The notes: generated by a model from the sequence alone, not told the origin. A stretch of 64,000 bases of DNA from Campylorhamphus procurvoides (GCA_013396655.1 WBMV01003100.1:22409-86408); one strand, 5' to 3'; counted from the first letter of the stretch, positions 51,901-62,718 are shown. Translations and numbers: made by a program.

Positions 51901-52182
51901 TAACACCCTCTCTCACTCCCGGCCCGACCCTTTCCCTCTCGGCCCCCCCGCTCCCCTCAGCCCCCCGAGGGGCCGGGTCGGGCCGCCCCCCGCCCCCCGT
52001 CCTCCGCCCCCGCTAGGCCTCACCTCCTCCAGGAACCGGGTAACGTCGTAGACGCGCCCGTGGATCACCAGCCAGGCCTCACGGTTGGAGTTCCGCTTCT
52101 CCACCTCCTCCAGGGTGAACACGGGCCCGGGCCCGTCCCCTCCCGCCGCCGCCGCAGCCTCCCCGCGCCGCCCGCCCTCCAT
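42851..52182 (-). CDS. CYB5B: CYB5B, cytochrome b5 type B (outer mitochondrial membrane)
   Basis: Membrane-anchored haem protein that passes electrons on the outer mitochondrial membrane. Five minus-strand exons with matching phases: 52024-52182, 45647-45775, 45140-45166, 43820-43851 and 42851-42941, giving 145 residues, close to the mammalian length. Residues 22-53 contain [11 protein letters not shown] and [16 protein letters not shown]. The two axial haem ligands are the His of HPGG (residue 54) and the His of VGHS (residue 78). A linker of about 20 residues leads to a C-terminal transmembrane segment (about residues 119-139) and a short [10 protein letters not shown] tail that fits mitochondrial outer-membrane targeting. 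The start at 52182 was chosen because it precedes the conserved core by the usual distance; the frame stays open further upstream. A false duplicate of the 5' end is described separately. Confidence 0.94.
42942..43819 (-). other. CYB5B: CYB5B intron 4
   Basis: An 878-bp intron with GT/AG ends and nothing recognisable inside. Confidence 0.8.
43820..43851 (-). CDS. CYB5B: CYB5B exon 4 (32-bp micro-exon)
   Basis: 32 bp, phase 0 to 2, acceptor CTTCTCCAG, donor AAG|GTACAG. It encodes [10 protein letters not shown] plus two bases of a Ser codon. It aligns with the human DPSKNDT linker exon and restores the frame into exon 5. Confidence 0.82.
43852..45139 (-). other. CYB5B: CYB5B intron 3
   Basis: A 1.3-kb intron between the two micro-exons. 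I recognise no repeat or RNA gene. Confidence 0.8.
45140..45166 (-). CDS. CYB5B: CYB5B exon 3 (27-bp micro-exon)
   Basis: 27 bp in phase 0, acceptor CATCCCCGACAG, donor AAG|GTAAGC. It encodes HDRKKEGSK, occupying the place of the ten-residue human exon that also ends GSK. Confidence 0.82.
45167..45646 (-). other. CYB5B: CYB5B intron 2
   Basis: A 480-bp intron with canonical ends; nothing recognisable inside. Confidence 0.8.
45647..45775 (-). CDS. CYB5B: CYB5B exon 2 (haem-binding core)
   Basis: 129 bp, phase 0 at both ends, acceptor CTTCTCTTTCAG (the AG is at 45777-45776) and donor CCG|GTAAGG. It encodes [20 protein letters not shown] and [20 protein letters not shown], with both axial His ligands. 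Confidence 0.95.
49775..50145 (+). repeat. CR1 LINE fragment (sense, longest copy in the window)
   Basis: Runs from GAGAAAAGGAGGCTCAGGGG through CAACTCCCTGATGGGACGAG, GGAATTTCTTCCTGAAAAGG and GGTTGGACTCAGTGGTCTTG to the CTCCGTGATTCTG tail. It is a different subfamily from the common type, with the GACTCAGTGGTCTTGGAGGG end. Confidence 0.88.
50600..50822 (+). repeat. CR1 LINE fragment (sense, 3' end)
   Basis: Runs from AATATTACGAAAAAATGCCT via GCCCTGGCACAGGTTTCCCA and GGCTGGACGGGCCTTGGAGC to AACCATTCCATGATTCTGTG. Confidence 0.93.
51140..51204 (-). pseudogene. Partial duplicate of CYB5B exon 1 (artefact)
   Basis: Repeats the first codons of CYB5B ([20 protein letters not shown]) and stops at the single-N join at 51139. 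It lacks the rest of exon 1 and a splice donor, so it should not be annotated as a gene or an alternative exon. Confidence 0.8.
51140..51807. repeat. Exact 668-bp duplicate of 52118-52785 (likely assembly error)
   Basis: By eye the two blocks are identical at a constant offset of 978 bp. The first is bounded by a single N on each side (51139 and 51808), the usual mark of a contig join. It contains a second copy of the CYB5B start codon (51204-51202) and its first 20 codons up to the gap, plus the CCAAT-box promoter. The simplest reading is one small contig, or the other haplotype, placed twice. Confidence 0.88.
52024..52182 (-). CDS. CYB5B: CYB5B exon 1
   Basis: 159 bp, 53 codons, donor GAG|GTGAGG. 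It encodes a low-complexity N-terminus ([20 protein letters not shown]) and the first strand and helix of the cytochrome b5 fold, ending FLEE. A 16-bp GC palindrome at 52121-52136 encodes the GPGP part. Confidence 0.92.
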
Positions 52183-52440
52183 GCTACCCTGCGGCCCTGC
52201 GCGGATCGCGCGGCCTGGCCCCCACCGGCCGCCGTACCGATGGCGACGGCCCGAGGGCTCCGGCTGCGCCCGGTGGCCAATGGGAAGCCACGGCGCGAGG
52301 GGCGTCGCTAGCGCAGCCAATGGGAGCGCGTGGCGGTGGGTGCAGACCAATGGGGAGCGGGCGCGGCGAAGGGCGGGAAGCGCCGCGCCAGCCGCGCCTC
52401 AGACGGCGGAGGAGGAGGAGGAGGACGACGACACGGGGGC
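52183..52440 (-). promoter_or_regulatory. CYB5B: CYB5B promoter with three CCAAT boxes
   Basis: GC-rich and TATA-less. Plus-strand CCAAT pentamers lie at 52277-52281, 52317-52321 and 52347-52351, each as CCAATGGG, spaced 40 and 30 bp and 95-170 bp upstream of the ATG. Relative to CYB5B they are inverted (ATTGG), which NF-Y tolerates. A GGA/GAC trinucleotide run follows at about 52405-52431. Confidence 0.7.
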
Positions 52441-54950
52441 TTCGGGACCGGCCGGGACACCCAGCCCCGACCCCCTCAATCCTGGCTCCCCCCGTACCGG
52501 CTCCGAACCGCCCTGCCCCTCCCGTGGCTCAGCCCCTGGTAACCTCGCCCGTCCGACCAGGGGTGGGCTCGGAAGCCTGGGATCCCCTGGTAAGAGCCTG
52601 ATCCTGTCGGGGACCGCCCGAGCCGCAGCTCCCTCCCACAGCCGCCTGCAGCAGCAGTGGGGACTTGGAGCCATGGGCTGTTTGGTCAGTGTGTGTAATG
52701 GGTGCTGGCAGGAGTCACCTGGCAGGGTCCCCTGGCAGAGCTGTAGTGCACCTCTGCTGGGATTCGGATTCGCATGGGAACAGCTTTTCCACTGCACCGT
52801 TTGAATTGGTTCTTCCCCTGTGTATATAAACTAGATGTGATCTCACAGGTCTTTGAGCACAGCACATCTCTAATTCCTGATTTTTACCGCCTTCTAAATG
52901 CAGAGTTCACATGCAGTCTGATGTGATGTGCTGGACAACTCCCTCCTCCCTCCAGCTACTTTGAACAGGCTCAAGGTTAGAGCGGACATTTGGAAGCTCA
53001 GGGACCGGAGTAACTTGTGAACCTGAGGGTTTTCCTTTATGAACTAGCATTTGTGGAATTTATTTCCATGCCCTTGCAGCACAGGTACGAGGCTGGGCAG
53101 GGGGTGTTTGTTTAACAGCTGCTGAGGAGGCAGAAATGCTGAGCTGTCAGTGCTAAATTGTGACCAGCATTGGCTAAAGGTTAAAGGTGTGTGCAGGGAC
53201 AGCCTGTGGGCTCACGGCTGGGCAGGCCACTGAAATCCCTCTGGTTTTCAAAAGGAGCTCAAGTGAGGTGTCTGCACCTGCTGCCACGGAGCTGGGATCT
53301 CCATGGGAATGACACAGGTCCGAGATGTGCTGTGTCTGTGGAGACCAAAGCCCTGGGAGCTGGGGCTCTTGTCCTTGGAGCTCCAGCACAGTGAGAGCAG
53401 AGTGTGGTGACTGGGGCCCTGTGATTTTCCTGTCCTGTTTCCCACAGTAACTCATCCAGAAGGATGTGATAGGCACGAGATCGCGGCAATGTGCAGATCC
53501 TGTTCCCTGGAATGTTTTCTTTCATCTGCAATCACTTAATCAGAAGCCGTAAATCAGAGAGGGAAGGTTCAAACACACAAGCATGCCTGCAATTTGTGTC
53601 TTCCTGCACAGTGTTTTGTTTGGCATGTGGAACTCCAAAACTTTTCCTGAACAAAAGATGATGACACTAAGTGAGTATTTGGTGAAACTAGACAGTGAGG
53701 CCACATGCATTCCAGGCCCTGCTTCCAGCCTCCCTGCTTCTTTTTCTTTCATTGTAGAAGATTCAGGAACAAACCATGGGTTTATTTCTGTATTTCCTCT
53801 GGAATTCAATCTTCCAGGCTGGTTTTCCAGCCCTGGCTGCTGTTAACATACTGTTGGCCCAGGCAGGCCACCGTGTCACCTCCTCCTGCATCTTGTGACA
53901 GAGAAAGAGCAAACCCACTTTGCCCACGACAGTTCCACCTGAAAAGCATTTGGCCCAAAGCAGGGTGCTCTGTCAGTTCCCCTCAGCCCAGGAAGTAGCC
54001 ACGGGTGTCGCTCCCACATCCGTTGGAACACCCTCCTTCTGAGCATGGCTGGGCTGTGTCCCCTCGGCAGCCCCCCCGCCCCAGGTGACCCTTCTGCCTC
54101 ACACTGATTATTTTTACCTCCCTTTGTTTGCCAGTAAAAATCCCTCCCAATTTTACTGTTTTCCATCTGACGCAGGGATTTTTCCCCTGTGTGTTTTCTG
54201 CTCCCCTGGCCCAGGCAGAGGGAAGGGAGGATCCCAGATCACCTCATGGCAGGAATTTTCATGTGCTTTTCCACCTCAGGTGAGAGCCCCCCGGACAGTG
54301 TCAGGGGTGTTCCTGGGGCCAAGAAGACATATGTCTGAGCAGGATACCCTAGCGTGGCAGAGAACCACCCCATGATCCCAAGGACCTGCTTGCCAGTGCC
54401 TTCATCTCTGGGCACCAGTTGTACTTGGGAATTACTCAGTGAGATCACTGGGAAGACAGAACCTCTAATTCATTACCCCAAGTCTGAGTGACTGTGGGAT
54501 GGTCTCTGTCCCAAAATCCTGACCCAGGGACCTGGTTGGCTGTGCCAGGCAAGGGGAGGGGGATTGGCAGGTGGTAGGAGCACAGGGCACAGGTGTGTAT
54601 GGGAACATTCTAGCTGTTTGGAAGACCAGAATAGAGGGAGAAACCTAAATAATGTACAGAATAATAAGTCCTATACTTGGAGGGGGGTGTCGTGTTTGCC
54701 AATGCTGATCAGGCTGACGCCGTAACATCCTGGGTCAGGTGTGGTGCTCCCTGTCCCAGACCCGAGGAGCAGCCCGTGCCCGTTCCTGCTGTGAATGCCG
54801 AGCAGCGGCTTCTTGGGGACGGCTCACCCCTCGGAACACACCTGGCCCTACTCCCCGTGTCTGCACCGACAGGGTGGCACCCGCTGCTTCGGGTGACAAG
54901 AACGTAACACACCTGGGCCTGGGTGGGTGCAACACTCCCTGGGGGGTCTC
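52441..54950. other. CYB5B-TERF2 divergent intergenic region
   Basis: About 2.5 kb between two head-to-head promoters. I see no repeat, RNA gene or coding frame with recognisable similarity. It may contain 5' UTR sequence of either gene. Confidence 0.6.
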
Positions 54951-55360
54951 AGCACTTACAGGTGGGCGCTGCCCTGCCCTCGATCCCGGACGGGCAGTGG
55001 GACGTTCCCGGGAGCCAAGGGGCATGGCTGTCCCTTCCCGCCCACCAGGGGGCGGTGCACGCCGGGAGCTGCGGGGGCGCCCCCCGGAAGTTCCCGCTGT
55101 GCCCGTTTCCGGCGCGATGGCGGCGCGGCGGGAGCGGCGCTTGTGCCCGGCCGGGGTGGCGGCGGCGCTGCGCGAGGAGACCGTGAACGGCTGGGTCCTG
55201 CACTTCTACTTCCACCGCGCCATGGAGGCCTATCGCTCTGGCCGCAGCCGCGACTTCCGACAGCTCCGCGACATCATGCAGGGTGCGCCGGGCCGGGCCG
55301 GGCCGGGGGAGGCCGCGCCGCCCGCCCCGCCCTGACCTGACCTGCCTCTTGTCCCACAGC
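54950..55360 (+). promoter_or_regulatory. TERF2: TERF2 CpG-rich promoter and first exon
   Basis: GC and CpG content rise around the TERF2 start and fall after exon 2. No TATA box is evident. The transcription start cannot be placed from sequence. Confidence 0.6.
55117..55282 (+). CDS. TERF2: TERF2 exon 1 (N-terminus and TRFH start)
   Basis: Encodes [20 protein letters not shown], then the first TRFH helix and [10 protein letters not shown]. It ends in phase 1 at G|GTGCGC. The N-terminus before TRFH is very short and only modestly basic compared with the long Gly/Arg-rich basic domain of mammalian TRF2, unless the upstream ATG is used. Confidence 0.9.
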
Positions 55361-58300
55361 GCTGCTTGTGAGACCCCTGGACAAGAAACCGGAGGTGGCC
55401 CAGATGCTACGGATAATGCAGCTGCTGTCGCGGGTCGAGGAGGGCGAGAACCTCGGTAGGTGCCCGGCCCTCCGCGCGTGCCCTGGGCCGTGTCGGTGTC
55501 CCTGTGCCTGGGCTATGTCCGTGACCTTGCACCAGGCAGGGCTCGGGGCTGGAGCTGTGGCGCCCTCCCGGGGGCTGAGGGGCGGCTGTTCGTGTCTGTG
55601 TCTCGCTGCTGGGGCCAAGAGCAGCGTCTGTGGTGGTGCAGGGCTGGCCCGGTGTTCACACACAGCAGCCTGGTGACTCCTGCTAGGCCTCGGAGCTTCC
55701 AGAAAGCTCCCCTGGGTCACTGCTGGGCACTTGGGAAGTTCTCAGGTGCTGCTCCCAGAACTTTCCGTGGCTGGGGATGGGGCGAAATTGCAGCTCAGAC
55801 CCTGAGCAGTGCCTCATCCCTAGCCTCGGTAGCTGTGCAGCAGCACCTGTGCAGGTGAGGAGCTGCCACGTGTGCAGGTGAGGAGCTGCCACGTGTGCAG
55901 GTGTATAATCACCTCTCCGCAGGGAAGCGCCGTGAGCCCTCTCCAACCCCCTGGATGACAATTCTTGTAGATTGTACCTTTGACAAGGAGTGGGAGCTGA
56001 CCCCGCTGGAGTCGGCCCTTGCTGTTCTGGAGCTCGTCCACAAGGAGTTCTCCGTGCCGGATAAGATGATGGAGACTGTGCAGAGAACGGTGAAGGAAGC
56101 TGTAAGAGCCTTTTCCTCCTCAGTAAATGCTTTGTGCAGCTTTTGCCTTGGAAAAGTCTTGTGTGGAGGATGGCAGGGGCTGCCCCACATGTGGGATTCC
56201 CTTGTTAGATGTGAACTTGTGTCTGCAGTGATGTGCCAGTTGTGCTCTGTGGGAGTTTATTCTGAGCTGTTCCCTGTGCTCTGCTTCACACAGTCCTTGT
56301 TTTCCTCTGCAGGCTGTTATTGTTTGCATCAAAAACAAAGAGTTTGATAAAGCTTCCAAAATTGTCAAGAGGCACATGGGAAAGGATCCCAAGAACCAGG
56401 TGAGTCTGTGTTGGAATGAAGTGGGGGCTGGCTGATGTATTCTGGAGGATGTTGGGGTGAGGAAGCCAAAATCGAACCAGTCCTCCTGGAGTGCTGGACT
56501 GCCAGTATTGCACATTTGGGTCATCACCTTGGAGCCCCCTCTGTCGCTCACTCTTCTTCACACCTCTGTATGCCTTCCAGGCATTCCCATTTATGCCTTG
56601 ACGAGCCCCAAACTCAAACTCATACCTAGAGCTGACCCTGGGAGCAGCTGGAGTTCCCATTCCCTGTTTCTGCAGGCACTGGGATGCTTGGGCACTGGAG
56701 GCAAGGAGAACTCCTGAAATAAGGTGTCTCTGCTGTTCCTCTCCTGTTCCTCTGGCCTTTTCCCAGCCCTATCTCAGTAAATTGTTTGTACCTGGAGCAA
56801 GGCAAACAGGAAAGGCCTGGTCCTTGCCCAGATCCTTGCTGTGGTTGTCACTGTTGTCCTTGTCCCTGCTCAGTGTTCCTCCCTGATTCTATGATTCCTT
56901 CCCCAAGAAAAAGAATGAGTGGCTGGCTGTCATCCGAGAGAAGAATCTCTCTCATCCAAAGGTCAAAAACTTCTCCTATGAGGATTTCCAGCAGGACATG
57001 TTTGAGTTCCTGAAGGTCTATGTGGATGACTCAGAGCCACTGTTGCTGACGGTGCGTGTCCACCCCAGTCCCTGGAGCTGAAATGCCCAGTTAGCAGGGG
57101 CTAAATACTTTGAATTCAGTCCACTCCTAAAAGGTTTATATGTCTGAACAGTTTTTTAATCCATAAAATGCCTTTGAGGAGGGGATAAAATGGGAACACA
57201 AGGAATTATCTCTATAATGGTGCTCTGCTTTTTCTCTCTCCAAGGTAATGAAAGAGACTTTGAATTTGGAACGTGCTGATGAACCAAAATCCTTGTCGGT
57301 GACTCCCAAGTTTGCAGATGGGGCAGAGGATCAGGCAGCAGCTCCAGAGGCTCTGGGGGCGGCAGAGGGCCCAGCTGCAGCTCCAGAGGCCTTGCAAGGG
57401 GCAGAAGAGCCAGAGGGAGCTGCCAGCCCTGCAGAAGGGGCAATGGATCCTGCAGCAGCTCCAGAGCCTGTGGAAGGAGTCTGTGGCCCTGCAGCAGCTC
57501 TGGAACCTATGGAGGTAGCCACTGACCGAGCAGCAACTCCTGAACATTTAACAGCAGAGCTTGATGTCCTGAGGGATACTCCAGAGCCCATGGAAATAGC
57601 TAAAGAACCAGCAGCAGTAACTCCAGAACTCCCAGGAGTGTCCTCCAGGGACTCAGAAAGGTAGGCAGAGTCTGGCCCTGGACTGTGGATGAAGTGTGGC
57701 TGCAGTTCTCTTCCATGGTGTAATCCCCTGTGTCCCAGAGGTGTTGGTGTAGGACTGTGGATCCCAGGAAAGATGTTGAGGTGCTTTGGTTGCTGTTGTA
57801 ACCCGGGCAGAGGCAGTGGCTGTGAAAGGTTTGCTCCTGTGGAGCAGCGCTGGAATCCCTGTGGCTCAGCCCTTAGTGGGGAATAGCAGGGCAGCAGTGG
57901 AGCATGGACATGTGCTCTCCAAACCTGCTCCTTGGGACACTGCACTGTTTAGGAGGGTGGACCAGAGGGCTGGGACTTCCCTTTCATGGAGTCCATAGGG
58001 CAAGGCTGGATCTCAGGCCAGTGGAGCTGCCGTGGTGGTTTTTCTACAACCCGCTCGGTTGTGTTTATTTTGTAGGCAGCCCCCTGGAGCTGTAACCTCG
58101 TGTGGGATTTCTGTTCTGAGAGAAGCTTTCAAGATCCTGTCAGACTCCCAGGACTCTGATGTGCACTTCACCAAACTGGATGAAACAGACTTTACCTTCC
58201 CCAAGCAACTGTCTCCTTCTGTATCCCCCAGAACCAAGAAACGGAAACTGGATAATCAAGATTCTGAGATCTCAGACCCTCCTGAAGTAGCTCATAAGGA

Positions 58301-59823
58301 CAAATGCTTGCTCACCGTAAAAAAACTGATCATGGACACAGCCAGCCAGTCCAGCAAGTCAAGTGAGAGCCCCGACTCTTCCCAGGAGCCTGTGGTCTCA
58401 TCTGCTTCCAGACCTGTTCAGAAATTGAATGACCACGCAGTGACTCTTAAGAGTGCCAAGTATGGAACCCCTCTCTTGTGGTATAGTCTGCTTTGCCCCT
58501 GGTCTTGTCTTGCAGCTGATGTTGGTAGTGAGATCACCAAATCCTTGCTTTTTAACCTAAAATGAGAGTATTGACCTTGTCCACCAGCACATGCAGAACT
58601 GGGCACAGCAAACTCTTGTTCTTATATTTGGCTTTAAAATTAATTATGGGTTAATGGAGAGGAGAAAACAAGCCAGCTCCTGCTGGCAGTGAGGTACTGC
58701 AGTTAGTCCTGGCAGGTGATTCTAGTGCAGGTAACACGTTTCTGCACTTCTCCCAGCTTCAGCATCACTGATCAGAGCTTGTAGGAGCATCCTGTGCAAC
58801 AGGTTAAACTCTGCTTCTCATCTCCTGGGAAACAAAATGTCCACTCTCTGTGCTGGGTGGCCCTGCACCTCCTCCCCAAAAGCCTTCTCCTGAGCTAGTT
58901 GTCAAAGTAAGCCCTCACCTGCTTTCAGGTCCTTTCAAAGAAGGTGGAACAGCTCCTGTGGCACGGAAGAGAAGGACAGTTGGAGTGAGGAGGATGAGAT
59001 CTTCTCAGATGCAGGTAAGAACAGAGTCCCCTGGCAGGACTTACTTGGTGCTGAACCTGGCTTGGAGGTCACTCATAGGGGTCTTGCTACGAAAGGTGAT
59101 TTTGAAACTGGAAATCCAGTGGAAAGGCTGGGATAAAGGAATTGGTGTTTCTTACCTCTCGGGGTGCTCTGACTGCACAGCTCAGCAGTTAAGCCCAAGG
59201 CAGCCTCTGGAGATCTGTACCTACCAAATTATGGGAATTGTAATGCTCTCCCTTGTTTTCCAGCATCACTTCGGACAAACAAGAACGACACCACCACAAA
59301 ATTCAGCTCCAAGAAACAGGTATGTGAATTGTTAGGTGCTTCCAGCAGGGCCTGAAATGGGGCTGTCTGTGCAGTCTCTGTGGTAGAACAACCCCCTTTG
59401 GAATTTGGCTGGAGCTGTGTCCCTCCCACTCTCTGGGCACTGGGAATGTGCTGGAGGGAGTCACAGCTCCTGCTTGAATCCTCCTTGTTCAGGTGAGAGA
59501 CATGTATCTGGCAGCTGTTACCTGGGAAGAAGTCCCAGTGTTGGTGCCACCAGGAACTCTTCCCTGCTGGTCCTGGCACAGGGAAGGAACATGCCAGGAG
59601 GGAGCTGCAGCAGGTTGTCTGCCAACACAGCTCCTCCCTGAATCTGCTCACCTGCTCTTTATAGAAGTGGACCATCCAGGAGAGCGAGTGGATCAAGGAA
59701 GGTGTGCAGAAGTTTGGAGAGGGCAGATGGAAGGTCATCTGCCAGGAGTACCCATTTCAGAACCGCACACCCGTGATGATCAAGGACCGCTGGCGGACCA
59801 TGAAGAAACAGGGAATCCTCTGA
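55117..59823 (+). CDS. TERF2: TERF2 (TRF2), telomeric repeat-binding shelterin subunit
   Basis: TRF2 binds duplex TTAGGG repeats as a homodimer, supports t-loops and blocks ATM signalling and end joining at telomeres. Ten plus-strand exons join in frame: 55117-55282, 55360-55455, 55971-56101, 56313-56399, 56908-57051, 57245-57660, 58076-58459, 58929-59014, 59264-59319 and 59665-59823, giving 574 residues (human 542). Residues about 15-208 are the TRFH dimerisation domain ([52 protein letters not shown]). Residues 209-347 are a repeat-rich hinge, about 356-410 resemble the RAP1-binding region, about 424-437 the TIN2-binding motif, and 523-574 the Myb/telobox domain. ATG 55117 has a strong Kozak context; an in-frame ATG at 55024 would add 31 residues. 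It is head to head with CYB5B. Confidence 0.96.
55360..57051 (+). CDS. TERF2: TERF2 exons 2-5 (TRFH dimerisation domain)
   Basis: Exons 55360-55455, 55971-56101, 56313-56399 and 56908-57051. They encode [17 protein letters not shown] through SRVEEGENL, the [20 protein letters not shown] helix, [20 protein letters not shown], and [20 protein letters not shown] to the domain end (SEPLLLT). Exon 3 has two in-frame acceptors; 55971 restores the conserved Asp and is preferred. Introns are 210-515 bp and hold no recognisable repeat except the 23-bp minisatellite in intron 2. Confidence 0.93.
55849..55903. repeat. 23-bp minisatellite in TERF2 intron 2
   Basis: GTGCAGGTGAGGAGCTGCCA plus CGT repeats with exact 23-bp spacing (starts at 55849, 55872 and 55895; the third copy is partial). 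Each full unit contains GCAG|GTGAGG, a near-perfect donor consensus, and CACGTG E-boxes span the unit joins. Confidence 0.92.
57245..57660 (+). CDS. TERF2: TERF2 exon 6 (hinge with 13-residue tandem repeats)
   Basis: 416 bp, acceptor TTTCTCTCTCCAAG, phase 0 to 2, donor AG|GTAGGC. After [17 protein letters not shown] it encodes about eight units of 13 residues with consensus AAAPE-x-hydrophobic-x-GAE-x-P, starting at 57296, 57335, 57374, 57413, 57452, 57491 and 57530, then two shifted units to about 57649. This hinge is much longer and more Ala/Glu-rich than the human segment between TRFH and the RAP1-binding region. Confidence 0.92.
57296..57649 (+). repeat. TERF2: Coding minisatellite, 39-bp period
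   Basis: GCAGCAGCTCCAGAG and close variants recur at 57335, 57374, 57452, 57491 and 57530, all multiples of 39 bp apart. The intervening unit at 57413 is diverged. The period keeps the reading frame. Confidence 0.9.
58076..58459 (+). CDS. TERF2: TERF2 exon 7 (RAP1- and TIN2-binding segments)
   Basis: 384 bp, acceptor TTTATTTTGTAG, phase 2 to 2, donor [27 protein letters not shown] with [14 protein letters not shown] aligns with the mammalian RAP1-binding region (TLKAAFKTLSGAQDSE). KKRKLD is a likely [20 protein letters not shown] at 58299-58349 aligns with the mammalian TIN2-binding motif. A Ser-rich tail ([14 protein letters not shown]) follows. The frame runs on past the donor to a stop at 58563, so intron retention would truncate the protein before Myb. 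Confidence 0.9.
58929..59319 (+). CDS. TERF2: TERF2 exons 8-9 (acidic linker before Myb)
   Basis: Exons 58929-59014 (phase 2 to 1) and 59264-59319 (phase 1 to 0). They encode [18 protein letters not shown], the acidic [10 protein letters not shown], and [19 protein letters not shown]. The positions match human [20 protein letters not shown] and the STTNITKKQ segment. Confidence 0.88.
59665..59823 (+). CDS. TERF2: TERF2 exon 10 (Myb/telobox DNA-binding domain, stop)
   Basis: Acceptor CTGCTCTTTATAG, stop TGA at 59821-59823. It encodes [20 protein letters not shown], the second helix, and the telobox [13 protein letters not shown] in recognition helix 3 that reads TTAGGG. The last residues GIL correspond to human GMN. 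Confidence 0.96.
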   Translation, partial: KWTIQESEWIKEGVQKFGEGRWKVICQEYPFQNRTPVMIKDRWRTMKKQGIL

Positions 59824-60240
59824 AGCGGGGAGCCAGAGGACCTTCTGTGCAAAAACCTCCTTGTTTTGTTTTTTTGGAAGCTAGACCAGAGTGCTGGCAC
59901 AGGGAGGCACCCTCTGGCACCCCAAAACCATGACTGCAAAGGTCACCCTGCAGGTGTGAGGGGAAAATCCTCCCTCCCAGCACTGAGGTTTTAACATTGT
60001 TTGTGTTTCAGTACTTTAAAATGTTGGTTGTTTCCATGTTAGAAGTTCCAGTTCTGGCTGACTTTGGCCATGTTCTCCTGGCACTTTTCCTGGTAATGTC
60101 CTTCTGCCACGTGCAATCCCTGCAAGCCTGTGAGCTCCAAGGGCACGCTGCATGTTCCTGCATTCAGCTGCCAAAGCTGGACTCCATGTCCAAGCAATCG
60201 TTTATATAAAGTTAAATAAAGTTCCTTTCTTGTTGAATAG
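59824..60240 (+). other. TERF2: TERF2 3' UTR
   Basis: About 0.4 kb from the stop to just past AATAAA at 60215-60220 (in GTTAAATAAAGTTCC), a standard poly(A) signal followed within 20 nt by a GT-rich stretch. Confidence 0.8.
60215..60220 (+). terminator. TERF2 poly(A) signal
   Basis: AATAAA at the expected distance after the TERF2 stop, with TTCTTGTTG downstream. Confidence 0.8.

Positions 60241-62718
<2,478 letters not shown>

Larger units (their letters stand above)
45776..52023 (-). other. CYB5B: CYB5B intron 1 (contains a misassembled insert)
   Basis: About 6.2 kb as assembled, with two sense CR1 pieces (about 49775-50145 and 50600-50822). The true length is uncertain because 51139-51808 holds a false duplicate of the promoter and exon 1 between two single-N gaps. 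Confidence 0.75.

Noticed and set aside
52085..52804. 239-codon plus-strand frame, and the 322-codon frame from 51083
   Set aside because: Antisense to CYB5B exon 1 and its promoter in stop-poor GC-rich DNA; the longer one also crosses both single-N joins and the duplicated block. No domain is recognisable.
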